64,000 nt of DNA from Ruegeria conchae. Lineage in GTDB: Bacteria > Pseudomonadota > Alphaproteobacteria > Rhodobacterales > Rhodobacteraceae. The DNA is taken from assembly GCF_000192475.1 (NCBI RefSeq), contig NZ_AEYW01000013.1, positions 186,001 through 250,000 on the forward strand. The letters run 5' to 3'. The notes below the pieces were generated by a model. That model was not told the origin of the DNA. It saw only the letters and a list, made by a program, of their open reading frames with translations, and searched no databases. Positions 53,727-63,450 of this stretch are shown here, in pieces (position 1 is the stretch's first letter; every line of letters starts with the position of its first letter). Position numbers and translations under genes: made by a program.

Positions 53727-55721
53727 TTACATTTCATTGCGTGGCACCGTGTCTTCGAGCGTTTTTGAGTACACCAATTCGTTATTTTCGAAGGCGCTTA
53801 TCTCTGCTCGAACAAAAAAGTTCTTATTATCGGACCACATCTCGCAAACGCTTTCGGTGAATAGGAACGATTCACCGCGCTGCTGTTCTTGTGTCCAACG
53901 ACAATAGCCCCGCGCCGATAGGGGGTTGTCGGGGTGAATCGACCACTTTTCTGTTGCTGTGCTTCCGGTGATCAGCCCATGCGTTTCGTCACGGAGTTTG
54001 CCAAAGTCATCCTCGATGATCAGGTGGGTTTCGCCGGTGGTCATATCCAATTCTACACGCCGGGAATTTTGCGTTTCTCGAAGAACACTGACGGGATTTG
54101 CAGATTCTGCATCAGGAGGGGCGAAGTTGTATTCGTTTGATTGATGTGGCGGACGCGTTGGAATGATTATGTCGCCTTCAGTCAGTTGAAGCTCGACAGT
54201 TTCCGGCGAAGGCCAGATTAACGGCCAATAGGCGCTCGAGATCGCCACGCGTAAGCGGTGCCCTTTCGGTATTCGATAAGCGATGTGATCCAGGTCCAGT
54301 TCTATATCGTAGGTCTGATCGGGTATTAGGGGGGTGGGATCTGCATGACTGTCCCGGTGCGTCAGATTTAGCACCCCATATGTGATCCGCGTCGAAGCAC
54401 CGTCCGGGTGTATATGATTCAGCCGAACAGCAATCTGCGCCTGAGGTTTGTCAGCCCTCAGTCGGAGCCGGATTTTGGGTGCGCCCACAATCTCGATGTC
54501 GGCTGCCAATGGGTCGCTGTCGAAACAGGCTGAAAGCGCGTCGTCCCCCCTCTGGTCCCCCGGCATATCCGGACCTAGCCAAATCGCACAAAACTCGCCG
54601 CTTTCAAGACCGCAGGTATGTGGCGATCGGATTGAGGTGTTCAGTGACCCTTCGTGCCCAAGGCCGGCATCGGTCAGTTGCATCGTCATGGTTGGCAGAT
54701 GCGATGTCGCGCCTTCATCCTCGGCAATCCAACGCCCTGCGCGCTCTTTGTACCAGCGCGCCGGACGCACACCGTTCATCACATAAGCGCGGTAGTCTGG
54801 ATCATCTTCGACACCTGTATCCTTTCCCTTTAGCCAATGGTCCCACCACCTTAGGGCCTCCTGCAAAAAACCGATGCGAGGTTCAGGAACTGCGAAATGA
54901 GGATATTTGTGCACCCATGGGCCAACAACACCTTTGACCGGCGCGTTCAACTGTTCGACCAGCAATGGCACAGTGTTCTTATAAGCGTCACCCCAGCCTC
55001 CAACCGCCAGAGTGGCCGCTTGAATTGAATCAAAATTCTCGCAGACGGAACCATGGCGCCAATAGGCATCACGTGTTTGGTGGCGCAGCCAGACGGAGGG
55101 CAGGAAAGGCTCATTCACTAACCGATCCAACCAGAGTTCACGCCAGTTTGACCGCAGATCTGGGTCTGGAGCGCGAGAGGAGTAGGACCACATTGTCGCG
55201 CCCCAGCCCAGATTTTCATTCAGCAGGCATCCGCCTTTGTAATGTATGTCATCGGCATACCGGTCCGCGGTCGAACAAAGCGTAATGATTGCCTTCAAAG
55301 GCTCAGGCTGCATCGCGGCAACCTGCAATGAGTTGAACCCGCCCCAACTGATACCCATCATCCCGACCGTGCCGCTACACCAGGGTTGATCGGCTAGCCA
55401 TTGGATTACTGCGACGGCATCGTCCAATTCCTGCTGAGTGTATTCATCCTCCATCAACCCTTCGCTGTCACCATTGCCGCGCATATCCACGCGTACGCAG
55501 GCATATCCACGTTTGGCAAACCAAGGATGGGATAAGGCGTCACGTGCAGTGGTACCGTCGCGTTTGCGATATGGCAGATGTTCCACAATGGCGGGAACCG
55601 GGTCTTCGCCCGCATCGATCGGGCGCCAGATCCGGGCTGAAAGGCGGCAGCCATCCGGCATGGTGATACCCATATCAGGGATTTCTTCGATCTCGCGAAG
55701 TGCGTTGAAGGGCGGTGCCAT
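53727..55721 (-). CDS. CocE/NonD-family hydrolase (X-Pro dipeptidyl-peptidase fold)
   Basis: 664-residue serine hydrolase. N-terminal alpha/beta domain: LSARIWRPIDAGEDPVPAIV, VRVDMRGNGDSEGLMEDEYT, and nucleophile elbow GMMGISWGGFNSLQVAAM with the catalytic Ser. DPDYRAYVMNGV and WVHKYPHFAVPEPR hold the cap and His region. The C-terminal jelly-roll domain (about 400-560) is typical of CocE and X-Pro peptidases. No signal peptide. It could cleave peptide, acyl-amide or ester bonds of the imported ligand. Between the glycerate kinase and binding-protein genes on the same strand. Confidence 0.9.
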   Translation of the reverse strand: MAPPFNALREIEEIPDMGITMPDGCRLSARIWRPIDAGEDPVPAIVEHLPYRKRDGTTARDALSHPWFAKRGYACVRVDMRGNGDSEGLMEDEYTQQELDDAVAVIQWLADQPWCSGTVGMMGISWGGFNSLQVAAMQPEPLKAIITLCSTADRYADDIHYKGGCLLNENLGWGATMWSYSSRAPDPDLRSNWRELWLDRLVNEPFLPSVWLRHQTRDAYWRHGSVCENFDSIQAATLAVGGWGDAYKNTVPLLVEQLNAPVKGVVGPWVHKYPHFAVPEPRIGFLQEALRWWDHWLKGKDTGVEDDPDYRAYVMNGVRPARWYKERAGRWIAEDEGATSHLPTMTMQLTDAGLGHEGSLNTSIRSPHTCGLESGEFCAIWLGPDMPGDQRGDDALSACFDSDPLAADIEIVGAPKIRLRLRADKPQAQIAVRLNHIHPDGASTRITYGVLNLTHRDSHADPTPLIPDQTYDIELDLDHIAYRIPKGHRLRVAISSAYWPLIWPSPETVELQLTEGDIIIPTRPPHQSNEYNFAPPDAESANPVSVLRETQNSRRVELDMTTGETHLIIEDDFGKLRDETHGLITGSTATEKWSIHPDNPLSARGYCRWTQEQQRGESFLFTESVCEMWSDNKNFFVRAEISAFENNELVYSKTLEDTVPRNEM

Positions 55722-55765
55722 ATCTCTGAACTCCTGACCGATAGCAACCGGGCCAAGATGTCAGA

Positions 55766-56869
55766 TCAATTCCGTATTGCAATCACCAAGTCCATCACAT
55801 TGGTCCCTGTAGGCCCCGTAACCAGCAACGCACCTGCTTTGGCCAGGAAGCTGCCGCTGTCCGCGTTGTTGAGGTATTCTTGCGCTTCGTCTGACCATGT
55901 TTCGCCGGTAACGATAGCGCCGGCTGCGTCCGTTGGCCCATCCGTGCCATCTGTTCCACCAACGATCACTGTAATGTCCCGTTGCCCTTCAATTTCGTGC
56001 GCCAAAGCCAGCGCTAGGGCCTGATTTCGTCCACCTCGCCCGGGTTGGTCCGGAAGAACGACGGTTGGCTCTCCTCCAAAAACCATCACGCCTTTGGGCA
56101 TGTGGCGCAGTCGTTCTCCTATCGCGGTCGCAACTGATAGGTAGTCATCGTGCAACGCCTCCGCGTTGGCGAGGACGACAAAGCCAGCTTGCTCGGCTGT
56201 TTGGGCGGCCGCGTTACGTGCGTGCTCATTTGATGCGATTATTGAGGTCTGGGCGGCAAAACGTGGCGCATCTGGCAACGCTCCGATACCGGATCCAATC
56301 ACGCCCAGGTCGTCTCCGGGGACATCCGAGATCGCCAAAACGGTCACTTTTTTCCCAGGAAAACTGGACAGCAGTCCTCCGCCCTTAATGCGCGATAGTT
56401 TGCGCCGCTCAGCATTCATCGCTCTGATATCCAATCCATCGCCAAGCAATCTTTGGTTCAGGGCTTCAAGATCGTCCAGGGAGAACCCGGGCATTAAATC
56501 CTCGGCCAGAGAGGACGCGCCGCCAGATACCAGAAGCAACAGACTACTATCATGTTCCATGCTCTCTATGGTTTCGCGCAATGCCCGTCCCCCGGCCAGA
56601 CTGCGATCATCGGGTACGGGATGAGAGGATTCGATGACATCAACATGCGCTGGCAGTCCATCGCTATGGCCATCTTTGGTAACGACCAACGTGGGGACCG
56701 CTCCGAACTGGTTCGCTGCAGCGCGGGCCATCGCACCCGCCGCCTTGCCAACGGCCAGTATCTGGTCTGGCCGTTCCATCATTTGGATCGCTTCCAACGT
56801 CGCGGTGTAACCATCGACAGCCGCCACACCGGCGCTCCAAATATCCTGAATCTGTTGAGAGGCCTGCAT
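55766..56869 (-). CDS. Glycerate kinase type-2 family (MOFRL) protein
   Basis: 367 residues; start at [14 protein letters not shown] (56867-56869), where the ATG overlaps the dtd stop codon by one base. A longer reading from a TTG at 56884 is rejected. N-terminal DUF4147 domain (AVGKAAGAMARAA, SSHPVPDDRSLAGGRAL, LLLVSGGASSL, INPSPS-like region absent) and C-terminal MOFRL domain (GGRNQALALALAHEI, GGTDGTDGPTDAAGAI). Predicted to phosphorylate D-glycerate to 2-phosphoglycerate, linking glyoxylate-derived carbon or sugar acids to glycolysis. Confidence 0.9.
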   Translation of the reverse strand: MQASQQIQDIWSAGVAAVDGYTATLEAIQMMERPDQILAVGKAAGAMARAAANQFGAVPTLVVTKDGHSDGLPAHVDVIESSHPVPDDRSLAGGRALRETIESMEHDSSLLLLVSGGASSLAEDLMPGFSLDDLEALNQRLLGDGLDIRAMNAERRKLSRIKGGGLLSSFPGKKVTVLAISDVPGDDLGVIGSGIGALPDAPRFAAQTSIIASNEHARNAAAQTAEQAGFVVLANAEALHDDYLSVATAIGERLRHMPKGVMVFGGEPTVVLPDQPGRGGRNQALALALAHEIEGQRDITVIVGGTDGTDGPTDAAGAIVTGETWSDEAQEYLNNADSGSFLAKAGALLVTGPTGTNVMDLVIAIRN

Positions 56870-57306
56870 CAGCTTTCCATCCAAATTGTCACGGGCCCGT
56901 CATTGACCAGTTCTACAGCCATGTCAGCCCCGAATGATCCCGTTTCTACTGGTATGCCCAGTGAGGACAGGTTGCGAACAAACGCTTCATAAAGTCGTTC
57001 GCCCTCTGCTGCCGGGGCCGCACCGGAAAATCCCGGGCGGTTACCGCGTGACGTGTCAGCGGCCAAAGTGAATTGGCTGATTACCAATGCTGAGCCGCAG
57101 ATATCCAAGATCGAACGGTTCATTTTTCCTGCATCGTCTTTGAAGATGCGAAGCTTTGCGATCTTGTTAGCCAGTTGTTCGGCCTGAGCCTCATCATCCC
57201 CTTGCATCGCACAGACCAAAATCATCAACCCCGGACCGGATTGTCCAATCACCGTGCCTTCGACTGTGACAGAGGCACTGGAAATTCTTTGAAGTAGCGC
57301 GCGCAT
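56869..57306 (-). CDS. dtd: D-aminoacyl-tRNA deacylase
   Basis: 145-residue enzyme that removes D-amino acids (and mischarged glycine) from tRNA. Start at [17 protein letters not shown] (57304-57306) with AGGA upstream; a TTG at 57312 was rejected. Catalytic signatures are the [20 protein letters not shown] segment and the cross-subunit Gly-cisPro-type [12 protein letters not shown] end. Full length. Translationally coupled to the glycerate kinase gene. Confidence 0.95.
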   Translation of the reverse strand: MRALLQRISSASVTVEGTVIGQSGPGLMILVCAMQGDDEAQAEQLANKIAKLRIFKDDAGKMNRSILDICGSALVISQFTLAADTSRGNRPGFSGAAPAAEGERLYEAFVRNLSSLGIPVETGSFGADMAVELVNDGPVTIWMES

Positions 57307-57328
57307 CTGCAATTCCTACTCTTGGTGT

Positions 57329-58012
57329 TTATTCACGCCAATCAACGATATCATCCAGAGCGGCACGTCCTGTTCTGAAAGAGTTGGCTGGATGGTCTTT
57401 ATCTGGATATCCGAATGAGATCGCACATAAAACAATCCGGTCATCTGGAATATCGAAGTACCGGTGAAGAAACGGACCATAAGCCGCAACCGCCGCCTGA
57501 GGGATACTGGCCACACCCAGGGCTTGTGCCGCCAAAGCGAATGCTGTCACAAACCCTCCGCAATCCATGGCACCATATGGGCCCAGCTCGGTGGGGCTGG
57601 ATAGGATGGCGCAGTGTGGGGCTCCGAATAGAGTGTAGTTTTTCATCATTTGCTGCGCCGAAGCGGTGCGATCACCCTTTTCGACGCCGACCGCTTTGTA
57701 TAACGCCCAGCCGCATGCGCGCCGACGATCCTGATAGACACCGGAATACCTGGTTGGAAAGGGCAGGTCCGGGTTTGGGCTGGCCTGTTGTGTCTCGCGC
57801 TGCAGCGCTTCGCGAAAATGGTCAGTTTCAGTGCCACTGGTGATTGTAAGCTGCCAGGGTTGCGCATTGCACCAGCTTGGAACACGCGTTGCGCTGGTGA
57901 CGATCTGTTCAATCTGTTCACGGGGAACAGGGTCTGAGCGAAAGGCACGGCACGAGTGGCGCTGAGTTAAAAGAGCGTTCAGAGCGTCAAGGTGCAAGTC
58001 AATTCCCCCCAT
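57329..58012 (-). CDS. Nitroreductase-family protein
   Basis: 227-residue FMN-dependent oxidoreductase. LLTQRHSCRAFRSDPVPREQ at the N-terminus, RVPSWCNAQPWQLTITSG (FMN contacts), then the DCGGFVTAFALAAQALGVAS helix and CAISFGYPDKDHPANSFR near the end. Substrate unknown. The start at 58012 has only a weak ribosome-binding site. It lies 22 bases upstream of dtd on the same strand. Confidence 0.92.
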   Translation of the reverse strand: MGGIDLHLDALNALLTQRHSCRAFRSDPVPREQIEQIVTSATRVPSWCNAQPWQLTITSGTETDHFREALQRETQQASPNPDLPFPTRYSGVYQDRRRACGWALYKAVGVEKGDRTASAQQMMKNYTLFGAPHCAILSSPTELGPYGAMDCGGFVTAFALAAQALGVASIPQAAVAAYGPFLHRYFDIPDDRIVLCAISFGYPDKDHPANSFRTGRAALDDIVDWRE

Positions 58013-58042
58013 CCAACGCGCTATCTGACACGAGTGTTCTCT

Positions 58043-59134
58043 TTATTGCTGGCCGGTTGCAACCAGATAACCGACACCAGCAGCAACCAGCAGGCCCAGT
58101 ACCACAGCGATGGTAATCTTGATCGCCGACCAGGGGCGCTCACCCTGAACGCGCCCGGTTCTGCCATTCACTACAAAGCGATAGGTCTCGCCCCGGTATT
58201 TATAGGCTGCCATCCAGACCGGCAGTAGGATATGTTTGAACGTGACATCTCGGACTTCCGTATCGACAGCGTGGATGCGCTGACGATCGCCACCGATATC
58301 AAACCGTACATCACGCTCGATCACGCGCGCCATGTGACCGCGCGCCTCCTGATATCCTTCCTGCAATTCGACCGTATAGGCTTCGGCACGGAATCCAGCC
58401 AGATATTCGGGCTGATAGGGCTCAAGTGCAGGCAGATCCCAGGGTTCCAGCGCATCCGTATAGGATTTGGGCAGGGATTGTGATGCCAACACCAGAACAT
58501 CGTCAAAAAACCGTGCCACGCGTCCGGACTTTGGCGACCAGCGCACCTTGGGAACCTGCTGCTGAACGCGCTTTCCATCCCGCATCACGGTTCGGGTTTC
58601 GTAATAGACGACACCACGTTCGCCCCGATAACTCGACTTGGTATCGGCATCGAATGTCCAGTAGGGCACGTAGATGCCCTGCATCTTGCGGCCTTTGCGG
58701 GCGTATTCCTTCAGCCCATTGGGCGCAAACCACAGTCGCCCCAGCCAATCCCCCATGGCTTGGTGCGCCGAGCGTTCGTCCAGTGCAAAGGGCAACACAC
58801 CGCGTGGCTTGATATGGCGGCTTACACCGGTATCTGTGACGACAGGTGTCGCACAAAATGGGCACTCTGCGGCGTGTGTGTTCGGGTCAAATTCGACCTG
58901 TGCTGCGCAGTTGGGGCAGGTAAGAACACGAGTTTCTTCAATTTCACTATCGGGGAGGCGATCCGCGATGGCCGTGTCGAAATCGAGTTCACGTAAACTG
59001 GCCCCTCCCCACGGGCCCGCGCCAATGGCCTCGGAATGTCCGCAGTGATCGCAGGTGAGCGTTCCGTCATCGGGATTGAACCGATAATCCGCCCCGCATT
59101 GTTCGCAAGGAAAACGGTGTTCGACTTTTGCCAT
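58043..59134 (-). CDS. Zinc-ribbon membrane-anchored protein (TFIIB-type zinc finger)
   Basis: 363 residues with two Cys4 zinc-ribbon pairs: CEQCGADYRFNPDDGTLTCD plus HCGH (residues about 10-34) and CPNCAAQV with CPFCATPV (about 73-98). A middle domain rich in aromatic residues follows (GIYVPYWTFDADTKSSYRGE). The tail has one membrane helix (ITIAVVLGLLVAAGVGYLVA). Often mislabelled primosomal protein N'; no helicase motifs are present. Next to the SPFH gene (35-base gap), so it is likely part of the same membrane complex. Confidence 0.8.
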   Translation of the reverse strand: MAKVEHRFPCEQCGADYRFNPDDGTLTCDHCGHSEAIGAGPWGGASLRELDFDTAIADRLPDSEIEETRVLTCPNCAAQVEFDPNTHAAECPFCATPVVTDTGVSRHIKPRGVLPFALDERSAHQAMGDWLGRLWFAPNGLKEYARKGRKMQGIYVPYWTFDADTKSSYRGERGVVYYETRTVMRDGKRVQQQVPKVRWSPKSGRVARFFDDVLVLASQSLPKSYTDALEPWDLPALEPYQPEYLAGFRAEAYTVELQEGYQEARGHMARVIERDVRFDIGGDRQRIHAVDTEVRDVTFKHILLPVWMAAYKYRGETYRFVVNGRTGRVQGERPWSAIKITIAVVLGLLVAAGVGYLVATGQQ

Positions 59135-59169
59135 TACAGAATCCTGGTCATGGATAGCCTAATATCGGG

Positions 59170-60318
59170 TCAGGCGCCCGGTGGCGGCGGTGGCAAGATG
59201 GTGAACAACTGCGCCAATTCTTGTACGTCCCCCGCCTTTTTCCAACCGTCCTGACCGGCGGTCCAGACGTGGGTATCACGCGTGATCTCACCGTCGGTTG
59301 CCATACGACCCATCTTGGCTTTGGAAAATGGTCCGCTAGTCTGGCCATCCACCGCGATATGCCACACATGCTCGACGGGTGGCGGGGGCGGCGGTGCCGC
59401 GTGCGCTGACGCTTGCGGTGCAGCGGGGACGGAACCGCTCCAGGGACCGCTGGGCTGACCCGCTGCCATGTTCGACATTTGCTGCGCCATCGCCATGCCC
59501 ATCCCCATGCCAAGACCGGCACCCATGCCACCGCCCTGACCGGGGTTATTGGCAGCCGCTGTCATGGCCTCGGCAGCGGAATACTGAGTGAACTTGCCCA
59601 GATCGCCCGCCAAACCCATCGAGGTGCGCTTGTCCAGAGCCGCCTCGACCGCAGGTGGGAGCGAGATGTTCTCGATATAGAATTCGGGCATACTCAAACC
59701 ATACCCATCCAGCACCGGTGACACCTCGGCTGCGATCAGTTTTCCCAGATCGGCGGTGTTCGCGGCCATATCGAGAACTGGAATGCCCGAGCCTGCGATG
59801 ACGCGGCTGAATTCCTGCACGATGATGTTTCTGATCTGAAAGCTGATCTCGTCCATGGTGAATTCACCATCGGTGCCTACGATCTCTACTAGGAATTTCG
59901 CCGGGTCCTTGACCCGCACCGTATAGGTGCCGAAGGCCCGGATGCGTGTTGGCCCAAACTCGGGATCGCGCAGCATGATCGGGTTCTTGGTGCCCCATTT
60001 CAGGTCATTGAACCGGGTCGTGTTAACGAAGTAAATTTCAGACTTGAACGGAGACTGGAAACCATGATCCCAATGCTGCAGCGTCGTCATGATCGGCATG
60101 TTGTTTGTCTCAAGCATGTAGAGTCCGGGCGTGAACACATCCGCCAGCTGCCCCTCATGCACAAACACAGCCGCCTGACCTTCGCGCACTGTCAGCTTGG
60201 CGCCGTATTTGATCTCGTGGCCCTCACGCTCGAACCGCCAGACCATCGTGTCGCGGGTGTCGTCAACCCAGTGGATGACGTCGATGAATTCGCCGTTCAG
60301 AAAATCAAAAATTCCCAT
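59170..60318 (-). CDS. SPFH-domain protein with C-terminal GYF-like domain
   Basis: 382 residues. An SPFH/band-7 domain of the YdjI/virion-core-like type (about residues 20-230) includes FEREGHEIKYGAKLTVREGQ and GLYMLETNNMPIMTTLQHWD. A Gly/Met/Ala-rich linker follows (about 260-300, GGGMGAGLGMGMGMAM), then a Pro-rich stretch and a GYF_2-type domain (about 318-370, HVWHIAVDGQTSGPFSKAKM). It ends with PPPPPGA. No membrane helix is apparent, so it probably binds the membrane peripherally and recruits partners through the GYF-like domain. Confidence 0.88.
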   Translation of the reverse strand: MGIFDFLNGEFIDVIHWVDDTRDTMVWRFEREGHEIKYGAKLTVREGQAAVFVHEGQLADVFTPGLYMLETNNMPIMTTLQHWDHGFQSPFKSEIYFVNTTRFNDLKWGTKNPIMLRDPEFGPTRIRAFGTYTVRVKDPAKFLVEIVGTDGEFTMDEISFQIRNIIVQEFSRVIAGSGIPVLDMAANTADLGKLIAAEVSPVLDGYGLSMPEFYIENISLPPAVEAALDKRTSMGLAGDLGKFTQYSAAEAMTAAANNPGQGGGMGAGLGMGMGMAMAQQMSNMAAGQPSGPWSGSVPAAPQASAHAAPPPPPPVEHVWHIAVDGQTSGPFSKAKMGRMATDGEITRDTHVWTAGQDGWKKAGDVQELAQLFTILPPPPPGA

Positions 60319-60340
60319 TGGATTTCTCCTGTCTTCGGGG

Positions 60341-61312
60341 TCAGAGCGACTGCCCCATCAATTCGCGTGCAATGATACGGACCACCGGACGTGCCTCGTC
60401 AGCGGTCATGCCCGCTTTCAAGCGTGGGTCGTAAAGAATCGTCAGTAGTTTTTCGTCATGGCTGGTGAGCAGGGCGAACTCGTCGTCATCATTGAAGATC
60501 GACGGTCGGGCCGATGGGCTGTCATTCGGAAGCCCCAATCCTTGCGCAATCTCTTCATGAACGCAGCTCAGGCGCACCAGATCGGGATGTTCTGCCCGTA
60601 TCAGGGCAACAGCCCGGGTATAAGTCTGAGGCGTGCTGTTCGATGCCGACGCAAACACAAAACAATAGAAAGACCGCGGCAGTTTGTCGAAGAGATCAAG
60701 CTGCGCCTGTCCTATGCCGGGGATCAGTTGTCGCAACCGGGCTTGTACATAGGCGGTATCATCTTCACCCGCCACGAATACGTGAAAGTTCGCATTCCGG
60801 GTGGTGGTCGAGACCGGATGTCGAGTCAGCCGCGACAAACGGTTGGCATAGGCGTCAATTCGGGCAGTCTCTTGCTGGCGAACGTTTGGCGCGACTGAGG
60901 GTCCGAATTCGGGTTTGATGCGTACGGGTGACGACCAGCGACTTAACTGTCGGCTGGTTCTTCTGCTACCGCTCGAGACAGCCTGCCCCGGATACTCATT
61001 ATAAAACGCAATGGTTTCGAAATTCCGTGCGAGGTCATCGGCGTCGTAGGGCGTATCCGGCCCACCACCATCGGTGCGCAACAACCCGCGCGTCAGCAGG
61101 TTGTTCTGAACGCTTTCATAATACCGCGCGAGGTCGAGGCTGGCGGGCGAAGGGGGCTGATAGGCATTGCTCAAGCCCTGAGGTTGCTCCGGGTGGGGTT
61201 CCGGAGCGATGGACGTCGTCAAGGCCTCTTCGCAGCCAGCTAATGCCAGCAGCGAAACTACCAATGTTGCAGTCCTAGCGCGATGTAATGGCCGCACGCC
61301 CGCTGTTTCCAT
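60341..61312 (-). CDS. DUF2927 lipoprotein
   Basis: 323 residues. Signal peptide with lipobox TATLVVSLLALAGCEE (lipidated Cys about residue 27), so probably anchored in a membrane facing the periplasm. The DUF2927 domain spans about 100-310 and contains FHVFVAGEDDTAYVQARLRQ and LSCVHEEIAQGLGLPNDSPS. The HEEIAQGLGL segment looks like an HExxxxG metal-site motif; peptidase activity is possible but unproven. Its ATG overlaps the telA-like stop by one base. Confidence 0.85.
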   Translation of the reverse strand: METAGVRPLHRARTATLVVSLLALAGCEEALTTSIAPEPHPEQPQGLSNAYQPPSPASLDLARYYESVQNNLLTRGLLRTDGGGPDTPYDADDLARNFETIAFYNEYPGQAVSSGSRRTSRQLSRWSSPVRIKPEFGPSVAPNVRQQETARIDAYANRLSRLTRHPVSTTTRNANFHVFVAGEDDTAYVQARLRQLIPGIGQAQLDLFDKLPRSFYCFVFASASNSTPQTYTRAVALIRAEHPDLVRLSCVHEEIAQGLGLPNDSPSARPSIFNDDDEFALLTSHDEKLLTILYDPRLKAGMTADEARPVVRIIARELMGQSL

Positions 61313-62502
61313 TATCCGGGGACAGCCGTTCCGGCATTGTCACCGATCCCGTCCTGTCGCGCTTTGGCCGAGGCGAGCGTGTCGCGCAACTCGGCCTCCA
61401 TCTTCTTCAGTTCTTCCTCGGCGGCGGCGCGCTTGGCTTTGCCTTCGTCCGCTATGGCGAGGCTTTCGTTGATCGTACCGATCAGGTCAGCGTTGGCCTG
61501 CTTGACGGCTTCGATGTCGAATACACCACGCTCCATCTCTTCGCGGATCATCTTGTTAGACTCGCGCAGGTTGGCCGCGTTCGAGGTCAGCAGCTCATTG
61601 GTCAGATCATTGGCATCACGTACGGCGGCTGCAGCTTCGGCACTGCGCTGGATGGTTACCGCTTGTGCCAGCTGGGTTTCCCAAAGCGGCACGGTGTTGA
61701 CGAGGGTTGAGTTGATCTTGGTCACCAGCGACTTATCGTTCTCCTGCACCAAGCGGATCGAGGGCAGCGACTGCATCGTCACCTGACGGGTCAGCTTCAA
61801 GTCATGGACCCGGCGTTCCAGATCGTCGCGCGCGGCGCGCAAGTCGCGCAGTTCCTGCGCCTTCATCACCTGCTGGTCTTCGGGTGCGGCCTGAACCTCG
61901 GCCTCTTTTTCGGGAATGTCATGGCTGTCCAGTTCGGTCAGCTTCTCCTCACCCGCCGCGATGTAAAGCGCGAGTTCGTCGTAGAACTCCAGCGTCTTTT
62001 CATACAGCAGATCCAGAGACTTGATATCTTTCAGCAAGGTGTGCTCATGGCCCAAGAGGTCGTCTGTGATCCGGTCGATCTGGCTTTGAACGTCCTCATA
62101 CTGCGCCGTGAACTTGGCAAAGGGCGCTGCGCGGCCTAGCAGTTTTTCCCACCAGCTACGCTCGCGGCGAACGTCTAATTCGCTGACAGAGAAACCTCTG
62201 ATCGTCGTTACGATATTGCGAAGGCTGTCGCCCGCCGGGCCCACATCCTTATTGCGGACATCGGCCAGCATCGCCTGACTGATCTCCTGCAATTCCGCCT
62301 GTGCGGATGATCCAAATGACACGATCGAGTTTGTGTCGCCCATGTCGATCTCACCCATCCGCTTGCGGATTTCGGCGCCAACTGGTTCATCGGCGTCTTC
62401 AAGCGGCACAATCTCAGCCTGTGGTTCAGGGAGGGCGACGGCGGTGACTTCTTGCACCAGCGTTTCAGCCTCGACTGCCTTGTTCTTGATCTCATCGGAC
62501 AT
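61312..62502 (-). CDS. Toxic-anion-resistance (TelA) family protein
   Basis: 396 residues, start at MSDEIKNKAVEAETL (62500-62502) with GAGGA upstream. TelA family signature segments include RERSWWEKLLGRAAPFAKFT, and long amphipathic helices dominate the rest (SQIDRITDDLLGHEHTLLKD, LRDLRAARDDLERRVHDLKL). Cytoplasmic. TelA proteins occur with XpaC and in tellurite-resistance loci, but their biochemical role is not settled. Overlaps the DUF2927 gene by one base; xpaC precedes it by 29 bases. Confidence 0.92.
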   Translation of the reverse strand: MSDEIKNKAVEAETLVQEVTAVALPEPQAEIVPLEDADEPVGAEIRKRMGEIDMGDTNSIVSFGSSAQAELQEISQAMLADVRNKDVGPAGDSLRNIVTTIRGFSVSELDVRRERSWWEKLLGRAAPFAKFTAQYEDVQSQIDRITDDLLGHEHTLLKDIKSLDLLYEKTLEFYDELALYIAAGEEKLTELDSHDIPEKEAEVQAAPEDQQVMKAQELRDLRAARDDLERRVHDLKLTRQVTMQSLPSIRLVQENDKSLVTKINSTLVNTVPLWETQLAQAVTIQRSAEAAAAVRDANDLTNELLTSNAANLRESNKMIREEMERGVFDIEAVKQANADLIGTINESLAIADEGKAKRAAAEEELKKMEAELRDTLASAKARQDGIGDNAGTAVPG

Positions 62503-62531
62503 GGGGTAATCCTCGCTTACATAAATGCCGG

Positions 62532-63446
62532 TCAATCCAACCGGACGCCTTCGCGCTGCAGCCGGTCACGCAGCACATCAATTTCAACCGTCAGATCACT
62601 ACGGTCATCCAATAGCATCTTTCGCGTCCGCGCCGCGAAATTCTGTTCGAGATCGTCCAGCAGGGCCGAATAATCTGCCAGCGCCTGCGCATCGCGGGTA
62701 CGCGCATAGACGTCCGAAAACTTCACCGTCGCATCGCGTGCGCCCTGCAAGTAAACCGTCAGATATTTCCGCGCGCCCGCCAGATCACGTGGGTCTTCTT
62801 CGACCGTTCGGAACAAATCGCGGGCGGTATCTTGAAACCGCTCGACACGCGCTTCGATCTGACGGTCTCCGGCGCGTTTGATCGCGTCGGTCATTTGGGT
62901 CAGGTGAGATTCCGCATCCTCAACAACGCGCGCCACGCGATCTTGTTGGAAGGTGTCGATGCCTTCCATACCCTTGTCTTTCAAGGGGTCGATGCCAAAG
63001 GACACCGAATGTAATGCAGTGGCAACAACCCCAAACAGAACCGGTGCCAACAGGCTGGCCTGAGCTGCGGTTTCTGCATCTAGAAACTCTGTTCGATACG
63101 CGGCCAATGCCGTGCCCAGCCCAGTCAGGACGCTTGAGAAGATTTTGCGGGGGAAGGCCGGGCGGCGGGCGGTACTTTTGGCATTGTATGCAGATTCCGC
63201 TCGCAGCCCTTCGCGCAGCAAGAATGCGGCGGCCGTCAGCAGACCTGCAGCGATCAAACCAATTGTCATTCCGATAGCGCCGTCGTTCAGTGACAGGAAT
63301 GCCAACGGAATTGCGGGCACAAATAGGAGGTTCGCGCGTGCACCCGCCGGTTCGACCCGAGCTCCGTCAAACTGTCCACGAGAGGGTTGATCTTGGTCTG
63401 ACGACGCACCCTGAGGGCTGAATTTCCCACCGAACCTTTTGGCCAT
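62532..63446 (-). CDS. XpaC-family membrane protein
   Basis: 304 residues (5-bromo-4-chloroindolyl phosphate hydrolysis family). Start at MAKRFGGKFSPQGASSDQ (63444-63446); an upstream reading from 63551 crosses the small-peptide gene in another frame and is rejected. Two or three membrane helices at about 55-100 (LLFVPAIPLAFLSLNDGAIG, MTIGLIAAGLLTAAAFLLRE) and one near 145. A cytoplasmic helical C-terminal region follows (about 165-300). XpaC and TelA genes are commonly paired. The enzymatic name is historical; no phosphatase motif is seen. Confidence 0.88.
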   Translation of the reverse strand: MAKRFGGKFSPQGASSDQDQPSRGQFDGARVEPAGARANLLFVPAIPLAFLSLNDGAIGMTIGLIAAGLLTAAAFLLREGLRAESAYNAKSTARRPAFPRKIFSSVLTGLGTALAAYRTEFLDAETAAQASLLAPVLFGVVATALHSVSFGIDPLKDKGMEGIDTFQQDRVARVVEDAESHLTQMTDAIKRAGDRQIEARVERFQDTARDLFRTVEEDPRDLAGARKYLTVYLQGARDATVKFSDVYARTRDAQALADYSALLDDLEQNFAARTRKMLLDDRSDLTVEIDVLRDRLQREGVRLD

Positions 63447-63450
63447 GCCC

